Positions 1-6,847 of a stretch of DNA of 22,943 nt are shown here, piece after piece. This DNA is from Kiritimatiellia bacterium (GTDB lineage: Bacteria > Verrucomicrobiota > Kiritimatiellia > RFP12 > UBA1067). Below the pieces are notes generated by a model. It was not told where the DNA came from and ran no database searches. It worked only from the letters and a program-made list of their open reading frames with translations. Position numbers and translations under genes: made by a program. The stretch lies in contig JAEDMC010000020.1 of the NCBI GenBank assembly GCA_016303225.1, forward strand, positions 1 to 22,943. The letters are read 5' to 3'. The number at the start of each line of letters is the position of its first letter. Positions within the stretch are counted from its first letter, which is position 1.

Positions 1-516
1 CATGATGTTCTTGGGCTTGAGATCTCGATGCACGATACCGGAAAGATGGAGCGCACGGACGCACGAGCAAACATCCGTCAAATAGTCCGCGATGCCCTTT
101 TCGTCCGTCGGTACGTCTATAGGTTCAAGCAGCTCCATTATGAGGAACGGGCGTCCATCAAATACACCAGACTCATAATAGCGAGGAAAGGGTTGCGGAC
201 GGCTGGGGACAGCCGTCCCTACCGATTCGTGCCATTCTTTTAAAAACGCTATTTCACCGGAGAACCTTTTCACCGCAGTCGGATCGTCCTTTGCCAGGAC
301 TTTGGCGGCAGCCGGTGTCCGCGTGACGGAATGAACGACGCGATAGACTTCTCCACTTCCTCCACGTCCAAGGAACGCCTCAACTCGCCAGCTGCCGAGC
401 ATCGCGCCAGCGGCGAGAATAGCCTCGCCATCGCGGACGCTGCGGTCGGCACGGAGTGCCGACCCTGCCGAACGAAGGAATTGATCCAGGCCGATTCTAT
501 CCGTGTCGTTCAGCAT
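1..516 (-). CDS. Hanks-type serine/threonine protein kinase, N-terminal part (cut by window edge)
   Basis: Reading from an ATG at 516 the frame stays open to base 1, giving 172 residues of a protein kinase N-lobe and the start of the C-lobe. Visible landmarks are the glycine-rich loop GRGGSGEV (about 50-57), the ATP-binding lysine in AAAKVL (Lys72), a likely helix-C glutamate (Glu88), the hinge FLIMELLE (about 124-131) and the catalytic loop HRDLKPKN (163-170), after which the window ends. It would phosphorylate Ser/Thr on a partner protein. No membrane segment is visible in this part. The ATG overlaps the stop of the upstream sigma factor gene (ATGCTGA), so the two are probably translationally coupled and work together. 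Two palindromic sequences lie in frame inside the coding region, at residues about 18-25 and 100-107. The second gives an extra GTAVPSRP stretch between helix C and the next strand. The family call is secure; substrate and full length are unknown. Confidence 0.9.
   Translation of the reverse strand, partial: MLNDTDRIGLDQFLRSAGSALRADRSVRDGEAILAAGAMLGSWRVEAFLGRGGSGEVYRVVHSVTRTPAAAKVLAKDDPTAVKRFSGEIAFLKEWHESVGTAVPSRPQPFPRYYESGVFDGRPFLIMELLEPIDVPTDEKGIADYLTDVCSCVRALHLSGIVHRDLKPKNIM
197..218. repeat. Palindromic element inside the kinase gene (9-bp arms, GGGA loop)
   Basis: Perfect inverted repeat with arms GGACGGCTG (197-205) and CAGCCGTCC (210-218) around a GGGA tetraloop. It lies in frame in the kinase and encodes roughly residues 100-107. 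The architecture (GGACG at the stem base, GGGA/TCCC loop) is shared with the palindrome at 15151-15178 in trpGD, suggesting one family of small dispersed elements. The family assignment is an inference from two copies. Confidence 0.6.
412..464. repeat. Paired palindromes in the kinase 5' coding region
   Basis: Two inverted repeats lie back to back. The first is GGCGAG (412-417) with CTCGCC (424-429) around a 6-nt loop. The second is GGTCGGCAC (444-452) with GTGCCGACC (456-464) around GGA. They sit in frame in the segment encoding residues about 18-35, upstream of the kinase glycine loop. The arrangement resembles REP/BIME-like palindromic units, but only one copy of each is seen here. Confidence 0.5.
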
Positions 517-1103
517 AGGTTTTTCAACTTTTCCACGATTTCCCGCAGTTGCTGAAGCGTTCGCGACCTCATGCAATCTACGGTATTACGCTGAACGCCA
601 AGCGAATCTGCAACCACCTCTATCGATTCTCCGTTGATCGCGGTGCGAATGAACGCCTGCTTGGTGCGGTCATGGATCGATTCGTCGGCCAGCAACTGCT
701 GCAAGGCGACTTCAAAGAGGTTCTCACGCCAGTCCCGATAGGACTGCTCGTGTACGGACTTTCCGTTGACCGTAACGGCGAGTTGCATCCGCTCCTCTAT
801 CGCCATCTGCCGACGGCTGGCATCAAGGGCACACAGGGCCTTGTTGCGAAGAACCCCTGTCAGGAAATTATGGAAAGCGCCCTTATTCTCCGGATCGTAT
901 TTGTAATCGGGCAGGATCTTCGCCAGCGCAGTAAAGGTCTCCTGGATAATATCTTCGGCGTCAAGCGATGGGAAGCGTTCTCGCAGATAAGCCAGCATCA
1001 TCGGCTGATAACGAGAATAGAACACCGACCAGCGGGCATGGCTAGAATCAGCCACATCCCGAAGGAGTGTCGTTGAGGTATCTGGTACCTGCGATGCCGT
1101 CAA
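510..1103 (-). CDS. ECF-type RNA polymerase sigma factor
   Basis: A sigma-70 family protein of the small two-domain (ECF) kind. A region-2-like block covers about residues 25-98 (FYSRYQPMMLAYLRERFP, then DAEDIIQETFTAL, then FHNFLTGVLRNKALCALDASRR). A region-4 helix-turn-helix covers about 144-191 (ESIEVVADSLGVQRNTVDCM). It should direct RNA polymerase to its own promoter class. I place the start at TTG 1103 because AAGGA lies 8 nt upstream, giving 197 residues, the usual ECF size. Other in-frame starts are TTG 1175 and GTG 1139, and an in-frame stop sits just above 1175. The stop overlaps the kinase ATG by 7 nt. Pairing of an ECF sigma with a Ser/Thr kinase is a recurrent theme in planctomycetes and relatives, where the kinase may control the sigma factor; here that link is inferred from position. 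No anti-sigma gene is visible. Confidence 0.82.
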   Translation of the reverse strand: MTASQVPDTSTTLLRDVADSSHARWSVFYSRYQPMMLAYLRERFPSLDAEDIIQETFTALAKILPDYKYDPENKGAFHNFLTGVLRNKALCALDASRRQMAIEERMQLAVTVNGKSVHEQSYRDWRENLFEVALQQLLADESIHDRTKQAFIRTAINGESIEVVADSLGVQRNTVDCMRSRTLQQLREIVEKLKNLC

Positions 1104-1235
1104 TCTTCTCTTCCTTTTCCCGCGCTGCTGAAACGACACTCCCTTGCGCAGAAAAGAAGAGTGGCGTGTTCCCAATCACCACGTCTGCTGGAGGCACCGG
1201 TAAGAGCCTGATACAAAACATGAATGATGAAAACA

Positions 1236-1260
1236 CGCCACGTGGATTACCCACGTAGCG
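1236..1260 (-). terminator. Hairpin followed by TGTTTTC, terminator-like
   Basis: On the minus strand CGCTACGTGG and CCACGTGGCG form a 10-bp stem (one G-U pair) with a GTAAT loop, followed by TGTTTTC. It would lie in the leader of the sigma/kinase transcript. The U-tract is short, so it could be a weak terminator, a leader structure or chance. Confidence 0.3.
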
Positions 1261-1896
1261 CGATCATCGTATTCCGCTTTGTATCGAAAATTTACCGGAT
1301 TTTCCAGCAAGCGTCATACGCTGATTCGCGTACGCTGTGTGGGTTAGCTTTCGCACCCCGCACATCTCTCACTCCGGGTTTCCCCGTGGAGAGCCAGCCG
1401 CCATAGATGCACGACCGGTCTATTTTTTCACTCTTTCTCGTTCCTCTCCCGGCTGTCAATCCGTTCAGAGGGTACAATATCCCTAAAGAAATTTTTTTAT
1501 ATTATAGCATTCTTGCGCTCAAATTGATAGGTGGCATTGTGACGAATTTTCACATCATTTGCGACGTACGGCAATCTCCCAGCCCGCGGTCTCCATCCGT
1601 GAAGCCCCAAGATGGCCGTTAGGGTGTATCCCGGGCTTTGTCCCGTGCGATTATGTCGGCTGGGGTCATCAGACGGTCTACGATCTTCCGTGAAGTGTTC
1701 ATTGCAATTGATCTCGACCTTAATCCGGCAAGGTATGGAATTCGCCTCCGATACGAATCTCAGTTTCAAAACATGGTTGTAACAAATTGAGGAAAGTGTC
1801 GCAAGGGATCAAGTTAGCATCAACTTTCCTTCGCGGTGGACGGCAAGTGAACAACGCGGCGCGAATCGTCCTCTTGACGGGGGACACCGAACAGGA

Positions 1897-1996
1897 TCGG
1901 TCGACTGGAAACTGACGGATGGTTGACCGAGGACGAGACGTCGGTTGACCGAGACGTCAATGTCGGTCGACCGAGTCATGCGAATCGGTCGACCAT
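1897..1996. repeat. Five 12-bp palindromes at an exact 22-bp period
   Basis: Copies begin at 1897 (TCGGTCGACTGG), 1919 (ATGGTTGACCGA), 1941 (TCGGTTGACCGA), 1963 (TCGGTCGACCGA) and 1985 (TCGGTCGACCAT). The consensus TCGGTYGACCGA is a perfect palindrome in its C form (copy 1963). The 10-bp spacers are unrelated to each other, so only the palindromes are conserved. The spacing of 22 bp is about two helical turns, which places all sites on the same face of DNA. This looks like an operator or iteron array for a dimeric DNA-binding protein. The protein is unknown. Confidence 0.8.
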
Positions 1997-2042
1997 GGCG
2001 ATCCTCCATTTGTCCGCGAGGGTTCTCGCCTGTGAATCGAAC

Positions 2043-2075
2043 AAAATGATGACAATTTGAATTTGACATCATTTT
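2043..2075. repeat. AT-rich 33-bp imperfect palindrome
   Basis: Arms AAAATGATG (2043-2051) and CATCATTTT (2067-2075) match perfectly. The centre (CAATTTGAATTTG) is itself nearly symmetric. It lies between the 22-bp array and the 11-bp array and may be another protein-binding site. Confidence 0.5.
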
Positions 2076-2098
2076 TCTACAATTAGGCCAACATTGGA

Positions 2099-2157
2099 TT
2101 CACGTTCGCTTCACCTTATGTTCACCTTAGGTGAATCAAACGTGAATCGAACGTGAA
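2099..2157. repeat. Mirror-symmetric 11-bp array of TTCAC / GTGAA half-sites
   Basis: TTCAC begins at 2099, 2110 and 2121, and its complement GTGAA begins at 2131, 2142 and 2153. Each run is spaced exactly 11 bp and the whole is centred on 2128. The outer ends form a perfect 12-bp inverted repeat (2097-2108 with 2148-2159). The centre is TTCACCTTAGGTGAA. The right-hand units read GTGAATCAAAC, GTGAATCGAAC and GTGAATCAAGC. A further GTGAATCGAAC lies at 2032-2042, exactly nine 11-bp steps before 2131. One-turn spacing suggests cooperative binding along one face of the helix. Confidence 0.75.
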
Positions 2158-2279
2158 TCAAGCATCGTGTTATGCAACAGTTTTGAACGTTATAATCGTT
2201 TTCCGGCAATCTATCCATTCTTCCCCTGACTGGGTCGCACCGGCGAAAGGCGAAGCTTCCCGTGAGAGATTCTCGTCGG

Positions 2280-3815
2280 TCACTCCCACTCGATCGTGGC
2301 CGGAGGCTTCGAGGAGATGTCGTAGACGACGCGGTTGATGCCGCGCACCTCATTGATGATGCGGTTCGACATCGTCGCCAGCGTCTCGTAGGGAAGATGA
2401 GTCCAGTCCGCCGTCATCGCGTCGATCGAATTGACCGAGCGGATCACGCACGTATATTCGTACGTGCGTTGATCGCCCATCACACCGACGGATTTCACCG
2501 GCAGCAGCACGGCAAACGTCTGCCAGATGGTCTTGTAATCGGGCAGTTTCCTCACCTCTTCCTGGACGCGGAGGTCGGCCTGCTGGAGGAGCTTCACCTT
2601 ATCCTCAGTGACTTCGCCGAGAATGCGGACGCCGAGACCGGGGCCGGGAAACGGCTGACGGTCCAGAAGTTCGTCGGCCATGCCCATCACGCGGCCGACC
2701 GCACGCACCTCGTCCTTGAAGAGGTCGCGCAGGGGTTCGACAAGCTCGAACTTAAGGTCCGGCGGCAGACCGCCCACGTTGTGATGCGACTTGATCGTCT
2801 GGGACGGCCCCTTCACAGCATGCGAACTTTCGATTACATCGGGGTAGATCGTACCCTGGCCGAGAAAGCGGCAGTGCTTGAAGCGCCGCGCCTCATCCGC
2901 GAAGACGTCAATGAAGGTCTTGCCGATCGCCTTGCGCTTCGCCTCGGGCTCTGAAAGTCCCTTCAGCGCATCGTAGAACTTCTGCGCGGCACGGGCAACC
3001 GTCAAATCGAGTCCGAGGTTCTTGCCGAACATCTCCTCGACCTGCTCGGCCTCGCGGTAGCGGAGCAGTCCATTGTCGACGAAAATGCAGTGCAACCGAC
3101 GGCCGATCGCCTTGCTGAGGAGAACCGCCGCGACCGAGCTATCGACGCCGCCGGACAGCCCGAGGACGACCTCGTCGTCGCCGACCTGCGCCCTGAGCTT
3201 TGCGACCGTGTCGTCGATCCAGGTTGTCAGCTGCCAATCGGCCTTCGCACCGCAAACGAGGAAGATGAAGTTGGCGAGAATCTGCTTGCCATTCTCCGTA
3301 TGCACCACCTCCGGGTGAAACTGAATGCCGTAGAAGCGCTTTTCCTCATGACGAATCGCCGCATAGGGACAGTTTGCCGAAGTCGCGGAGACCTTGAAGC
3401 CGTCCGGAATCGCCGACACGCGGTCACCGTGGCTCATCCAGACCACGAACTTGTCCGGCAACCCTTTGAAGAGTTCGTTGCCCGGCTCGACGGTCATCTC
3501 GGTCTTGCCGTACTCACGCTTCTCGCCCGGCTGCACCTTGCCGCCCAGTTCCTGGCTCATGAGCTGCATGCCATAGCAGACGCCCAGTACCGGAACCCCG
3601 AGTTCGAAAATGCCGCGATCAATGCCAGGCGCGCCTTCTTCGAAGACGCTGTTCGGTCCCCCAGAAAGAATGATCCCCTTTGGCGCATATTCACGCACGC
3701 GCGCGGCGGTGATGTCGAAAGGAACGATTTCGGAGTAGACGTGCTGTTCCCGAATACGCCGTGCAATCAACTGCGTGTACTGGGAACCATAGTCAAGAAT
3801 AATGATCTTATCCAT
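2280..3815 (-). CDS. guaA: GMP synthase (glutamine-hydrolysing)
   Basis: Converts XMP to GMP using ATP and glutamine, the last step of guanine nucleotide synthesis in the cytosol. The 511-residue protein has the full family layout. A class I glutamine amidotransferase domain carries Cys80 in GVCYGMQ and His167/Glu169 in FHPEV. The ATP pyrophosphatase domain has the P-loop SGGVDSS (221-227). The C-terminal dimerisation domain ends DISSKPPATIEWE, typical of GuaA. The ATG at 3815 lies 3 nt after the hisF stop with no good Shine-Dalgarno of its own, so it probably depends on coupling. It is the last gene of the activator-hisH-hisF-guaA run, which places a glutamine-consuming enzyme under the same probable sigma-54 control. 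No clear intrinsic terminator follows. All key residues are present and the identification is firm. Confidence 0.97.
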   Translation of the reverse strand: MDKIIILDYGSQYTQLIARRIREQHVYSEIVPFDITAARVREYAPKGIILSGGPNSVFEEGAPGIDRGIFELGVPVLGVCYGMQLMSQELGGKVQPGEKREYGKTEMTVEPGNELFKGLPDKFVVWMSHGDRVSAIPDGFKVSATSANCPYAAIRHEEKRFYGIQFHPEVVHTENGKQILANFIFLVCGAKADWQLTTWIDDTVAKLRAQVGDDEVVLGLSGGVDSSVAAVLLSKAIGRRLHCIFVDNGLLRYREAEQVEEMFGKNLGLDLTVARAAQKFYDALKGLSEPEAKRKAIGKTFIDVFADEARRFKHCRFLGQGTIYPDVIESSHAVKGPSQTIKSHHNVGGLPPDLKFELVEPLRDLFKDEVRAVGRVMGMADELLDRQPFPGPGLGVRILGEVTEDKVKLLQQADLRVQEEVRKLPDYKTIWQTFAVLLPVKSVGVMGDQRTYEYTCVIRSVNSIDAMTADWTHLPYETLATMSNRIINEVRGINRVVYDISSKPPATIEWE

Positions 3816-3818
3816 AAT

Positions 3819-4589
3819 TTACCAACTCATACGTGTTGGAATGCCGGCCGCATTCATGACCGCTTTGATATCCGCGATTGTATAATCTCCCGTGTGGATC
3901 ATACCCGCGACGATGGCCGCATCCGCATGCGCTTCGTCGAAGACCGTGACGAAATGCTCCGGCATCCCGGCACCACCAGAGGCAACGACCGGCACAGGAA
4001 CCGCATCGGCGACAAGTCGGGTAATCCCCAACTCGAAACCGCCGCGAGTTCCGTCCGCATCGACGGAATTGACCACGATTTCGCCGGCACCGAGATCAAC
4101 CGCGCGCTTCGCCCATTCGACCGCATCCATCCCTGTGAAATCGCGGAAGCCGCGGGTCGTGATCTCGTAACCCGACGGACATCTCACGCTCTTCACCGGA
4201 TCCATTCCCAACACAATGCACTGCGATCCGAACGCCTTCGCCCCCTCGGCAATGATGGACGGATTCCGCACCGCGAGCGAATTCACCGACACCTTCTCGG
4301 CACCGGCGAGAATCACTCTTTCCATATCGGCGAGCGTGCTGATTCCTCCGCCGACTGCGAATGGTATGCGCACCGCCCGCGCCACCGCCTCGACCATGCC
4401 AATATCAATCGGACGATGTTCCGCCGATGCAGTGATGTCATAGAACACCAGTTCGTCGGCACCGCCATCTGAATAACGGATCGACATCTCGACCGGATCC
4501 CCGAGATCGATATTGTTCTTGAACTTGACGCCCTTCGTCACGCGCCCCTTGATGACGTCGAGACAGGGAATTATGCGCTTGGTCAACAT
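3819..4589 (-). CDS. hisF: Imidazole glycerol phosphate synthase cyclase subunit
   Basis: HisF takes ammonia delivered by HisH and converts PRFAR to imidazole glycerol phosphate and AICAR, joining histidine and purine synthesis. The 256-residue beta/alpha barrel begins MLTKRIIPCLDV, the usual HisF N-terminus, and carries the two catalytic aspartates at Asp11 and Asp130 (LGMDPVK). Phosphate-site motifs FAVGGGIST and VASGGAG are visible. The start at 4589 is preferred over an upstream in-frame extension because it matches the family. It also overlaps the hisH stop by 7 nt (ATGTTGA), which couples the two subunits. The other his genes are not in this window. Confidence 0.97.
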   Translation of the reverse strand: MLTKRIIPCLDVIKGRVTKGVKFKNNIDLGDPVEMSIRYSDGGADELVFYDITASAEHRPIDIGMVEAVARAVRIPFAVGGGISTLADMERVILAGAEKVSVNSLAVRNPSIIAEGAKAFGSQCIVLGMDPVKSVRCPSGYEITTRGFRDFTGMDAVEWAKRAVDLGAGEIVVNSVDADGTRGGFELGITRLVADAVPVPVVASGGAGMPEHFVTVFDEAHADAAIVAGMIHTGDYTIADIKAVMNAAGIPTRMSW

Positions 4590-5176
4590 GCGAGCCACTC
4601 CTTCAGAAGCGAGAGCCCGACACGGCCGGACTTTTCGGGATGGAACTGACAAGCCCACAATTTGCCACGTTTCACCATCGCCGTGAACTCAACACCTGCG
4701 TATTCGCTCACGCCCACGGTTTCCGGCCCAATCTCCGCATAGTATGAATGAACAAAATAGAATTCCTTCCGCTGCCCGACTTCTCCTTTCGCGTCCACCT
4801 CACGAACCTGGTTCCAGCCTATTTCAGGGATCTTGAAGCCTGCCTGGTCCGGAAACCGACGGACGCGCCCCTTGAAGATGCCGAGCGCATCGACTCCCCC
4901 GTCCTCCTCGGAATGATCGAACAGGATCTGCATGCCGAGGCAGATGCCGAGGAACGGACGTCCGGAGAGCGCGGTGGAGCGAACAGCATCAACCAGCCCC
5001 GCCCGCTTCAGACTCTCCATCGCGCTCTTCGCCGCGCCGACTCCGGGAAAGACGACTCGATCCGCCGCGACAATGACTTCGGGGTCATCCGTCACCGTCG
5101 CCGCCTCGCCGATCGCCGCGAATGCCAGTTGCACGCTGGTGAGATTCCCTGCCCGGTAATCGACAATTGCCGTCAT
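4583..5176 (-). CDS. hisH: Imidazole glycerol phosphate synthase glutaminase subunit
   Basis: HisH hydrolyses glutamine and channels ammonia to HisF. The 197-residue class I amidotransferase has its nucleophile Cys79 in GICLGMQ and the His179/Glu181 pair in FHPEKS. The conserved start region VDYRAGNLTSV and the FPGVGA oxyanion-strand motif are present, and its length is normal. The ATG overlaps the stop of the upstream activator gene by 4 nt (ATGA), so it is part of the same transcript. Finding hisHF directly behind a sigma-54 activator is unusual and suggests nitrogen-responsive control of this glutamine-dependent step. Confidence 0.97.
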   Translation of the reverse strand: MTAIVDYRAGNLTSVQLAFAAIGEAATVTDDPEVIVAADRVVFPGVGAAKSAMESLKRAGLVDAVRSTALSGRPFLGICLGMQILFDHSEEDGGVDALGIFKGRVRRFPDQAGFKIPEIGWNQVREVDAKGEVGQRKEFYFVHSYYAEIGPETVGVSEYAGVEFTAMVKRGKLWACQFHPEKSGRVGLSLLKEWLAC

Positions 5177-6684
5177 CGCACGATCCCCGCCTTCTTGAGC
5201 TTATAGCACATCATCCGCGGAGAGATCCCGAGCTCGCGTCCTGCCGCGCTCTGATTTCCGCCATGCCGCTTCAGACAATCCTCAAGCACCCTGCGCTCAA
5301 ACAACATCATCTGCTCGTCCAGTGTCCGCGCACCGCCTGTCTCCGTTTCAAACGGGTTCTCTTCCATTTCCTCCTTCTGCAGCGTCGACGGCAGATCATA
5401 GCTGTGAATGCAGTCCGTCTTTGCCATCAGCACCGCCCGCTCGACGCAGTTCTCGAGCTCGCGGATGTTGCCTGGCCACGGATACGTCTGCAGGAGATTC
5501 AGCGCCGGAGAGGAAAACGACATCACATGCTTGCCGTACTTGACGCGCATCTTGGATAGAAAATGCTGGGCGAGGAGCAGAATGTCATCCGGGCGCTTCG
5601 CGAGTTCCGGCAGCGTGATCGGAAACACCGAGAGCCGGTAATAGAGGTCCTCGCGGAACAGCTTTTTCTCCATCAATTCCTCGAGATTACGGCTCGTGGC
5701 GGCGATGAACCTCACATCACTCGTGAGTTCCTCGTTGGATCCGATGCGACTGAAGGTCCGTTCCTGCAGGAACCGGAGCAGCTTCACCTGTACGGGAATC
5801 GAGAGATCGCCGATTTCGTCCAGGAAAAGCGTGCCGCCGTTCGCCGCTTCAGCCCGCCCGATGCGACGATCTCGCGCATCGGTGAACGCCCCCTTCTCAT
5901 GTCCGAACAGTTCCGACTCCACCAGCGCCTCGGGAAGCGCCGCGCAGTTGAGTATCACGAACGGCTTGTTCCTGCGCCCGGAAAGCGACTGGATCGCCTT
6001 GGCGACCAGCTCCTTGCCGGTTCCGCTCGCGCCACGGATCAAAACCGTCGCTTCGCTCGGCGCGACCTGACGGATCTGCTCATAGACGACCTTCATGCCC
6101 GGGGAATTGCCGACGATCCGCCCGGGGTTCTCGACAATGATATCCCGAAGGCGTGCGTTCTCGGCCTTGAGCGCTTCCTGCTCCGCACATTCCTCCCGGC
6201 AGACACTGGCCGCCTCTGCACAGAGGTTGGCGATGATCTCCAGCAGTGCGACATCTCGCACCAGCGAACCGGTATCGCCGGACATCTTGCGGTCGACCGA
6301 CAGCGTGCCGATCACCTGTCCGCGGTGCATCAGCGGCACGCAAATGAACGACAGCGGCTCATTCACCTTGCGCGTACGCATACGATTGAGGAACCGCGAG
6401 TCCTTGCGCACGTCCAGAACAACCTCAGCCTTGCCCTTCTTGGCCACCAGACCGGTTATGCCCTCTCCGATATGATACCGGCCGAGCGCCCGTTCCTCAG
6501 CGTTCAGTTTGCGGGCAGAGGCCTCGATGCGCAACTCGTCGCCTTCAAGCAACGTGAACGTTCCACGCAACATGCCCATCGACTTCTCAAGGATGGCAAT
6601 AACCTCCTCCAGGAGCTTGCGGACATCGCGTTCCCGGGCGACCGCCGATGCAATCTCCTTCAGAACGGACATTTCAGATGACAA
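5173..6684 (-). CDS. NifA-like sigma-54-dependent transcriptional activator (GAF-AAA+-HTH)
   Basis: A bacterial enhancer-binding protein of about 503 residues. An N-terminal GAF sensor domain covers about 5-165. The AAA+ domain follows, with Walker A GASGTGKE (about 218-225), the sigma-54 contact loop GAFTDA (about 265-270), Walker B TLFLDEIGDL (about 285-294) and the arginine segment REDLYYRLSVFPI. A C-terminal Fis-type helix-turn-helix ends the protein (NQSAAGRELGISPRMMCYKL). It should use ATP to open sigma-54 promoters. The domain order is that of NifA, but no nif genes are present, so a general nitrogen role is more likely. The contact loop has Asp where the consensus GAFTGA has Gly; Phe and Thr are kept. 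I chose TTG 6684 because GAAGG lies 5 nt upstream and a probable sigma-54 promoter would start the mRNA near 6698, excluding starts further up. ATG 6672 is the alternative. The stop overlaps hisH by 4 nt. Confidence 0.9.
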   Translation of the reverse strand: MSSEMSVLKEIASAVARERDVRKLLEEVIAILEKSMGMLRGTFTLLEGDELRIEASARKLNAEERALGRYHIGEGITGLVAKKGKAEVVLDVRKDSRFLNRMRTRKVNEPLSFICVPLMHRGQVIGTLSVDRKMSGDTGSLVRDVALLEIIANLCAEAASVCREECAEQEALKAENARLRDIIVENPGRIVGNSPGMKVVYEQIRQVAPSEATVLIRGASGTGKELVAKAIQSLSGRRNKPFVILNCAALPEALVESELFGHEKGAFTDARDRRIGRAEAANGGTLFLDEIGDLSIPVQVKLLRFLQERTFSRIGSNEELTSDVRFIAATSRNLEELMEKKLFREDLYYRLSVFPITLPELAKRPDDILLLAQHFLSKMRVKYGKHVMSFSSPALNLLQTYPWPGNIRELENCVERAVLMAKTDCIHSYDLPSTLQKEEMEENPFETETGGARTLDEQMMLFERRVLEDCLKRHGGNQSAAGRELGISPRMMCYKLKKAGIVR

Positions 6685-6707
6685 CTCAACCTTCACGATT
6701 GATATTG

Positions 6708-6725
6708 TAGCAAATTCTGTGCCAA
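6708..6725 (-). promoter_or_regulatory. Sigma-54 (-24/-12) promoter for the activator operon
   Basis: On the minus strand TTGGCACAGAATTTGCTA matches the sigma-54 consensus YTGGCACGrNNNTTGCW at all but one defined position. GG is at 6723-6722 and GC at 6711-6710 with the required 10 nt between. Transcription would start near 6698, just above the activator start. The activator therefore probably controls its own synthesis together with hisH, hisF and guaA. Confidence 0.75.
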
Positions 6726-6756
6726 CCCACAAAGCTCAGTGCCAAAGGCGCTGGTT

Positions 6757-6794
6757 TTACAATTAATGTAATACTCGCCAGGCCAAGGATTACA
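6757..6794. promoter_or_regulatory. Candidate activator binding site between the two sigma-54 promoters
   Basis: TTACAATTAATGTAA (6757-6771) is an inverted repeat TTACA-N5-TGTAA. A further ATTACA at 6789-6794 pairs with TGTAAT at 6767-6772. The sites lie about 35 bp upstream of the leftward -24 box and about 80 bp upstream of the rightward one, a workable place for an enhancer shared by both. The classical NifA site TGT-N10-ACA was not found here, so the activator's motif, if this is it, differs. Confidence 0.4.
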
Positions 6795-6847
6795 TTCTAT
6801 TTCCAAAAAGCGCGCCCCAAGACCATCAGTACAACGGTTTGATGCGA

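Larger units (their letters stand above)
1104..2279. other. Large intergenic region without a convincing gene
   Basis: About 1.18 kb between the sigma factor start and the guaA stop. Short open frames exist on both strands, but none has a recognisable domain or a good ribosome site. No tRNA, RNase P, SRP or tmRNA signature was found by eye. The right-hand third holds the symmetric repeat arrays listed separately. The left part holds a hairpin at 1236-1260. On the minus strand a TATAAT hexamer (1506-1501) could be a -10 element for the sigma/kinase transcript, but it has no clear -35. That would leave a leader of nearly 400 nt. Confidence 0.6.

Noticed and set aside
1897..1996. CRISPR array
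   Set aside because: The repeat unit is only 12 bp with 10-bp spacers, and no cas genes are present. The palindromic units fit protein-binding sites better.
1497..2072. Short minus-strand open frames in the 1.2-kb gap (about 87-90 codons)
   Set aside because: There is no recognisable domain, no good ribosome site, and one runs through the 22-bp repeat array, whose period is not a multiple of three.
2097..2159. ParB (parS) or DnaA-box cluster marking an origin
   Set aside because: TTCAC/GTGAA recalls parS and TTATGCAACA recalls a DnaA box, but no full parS (TGTTTCACGTGAAACA) or clean DnaA box is present, and no parAB, dnaA or dnaN is nearby.
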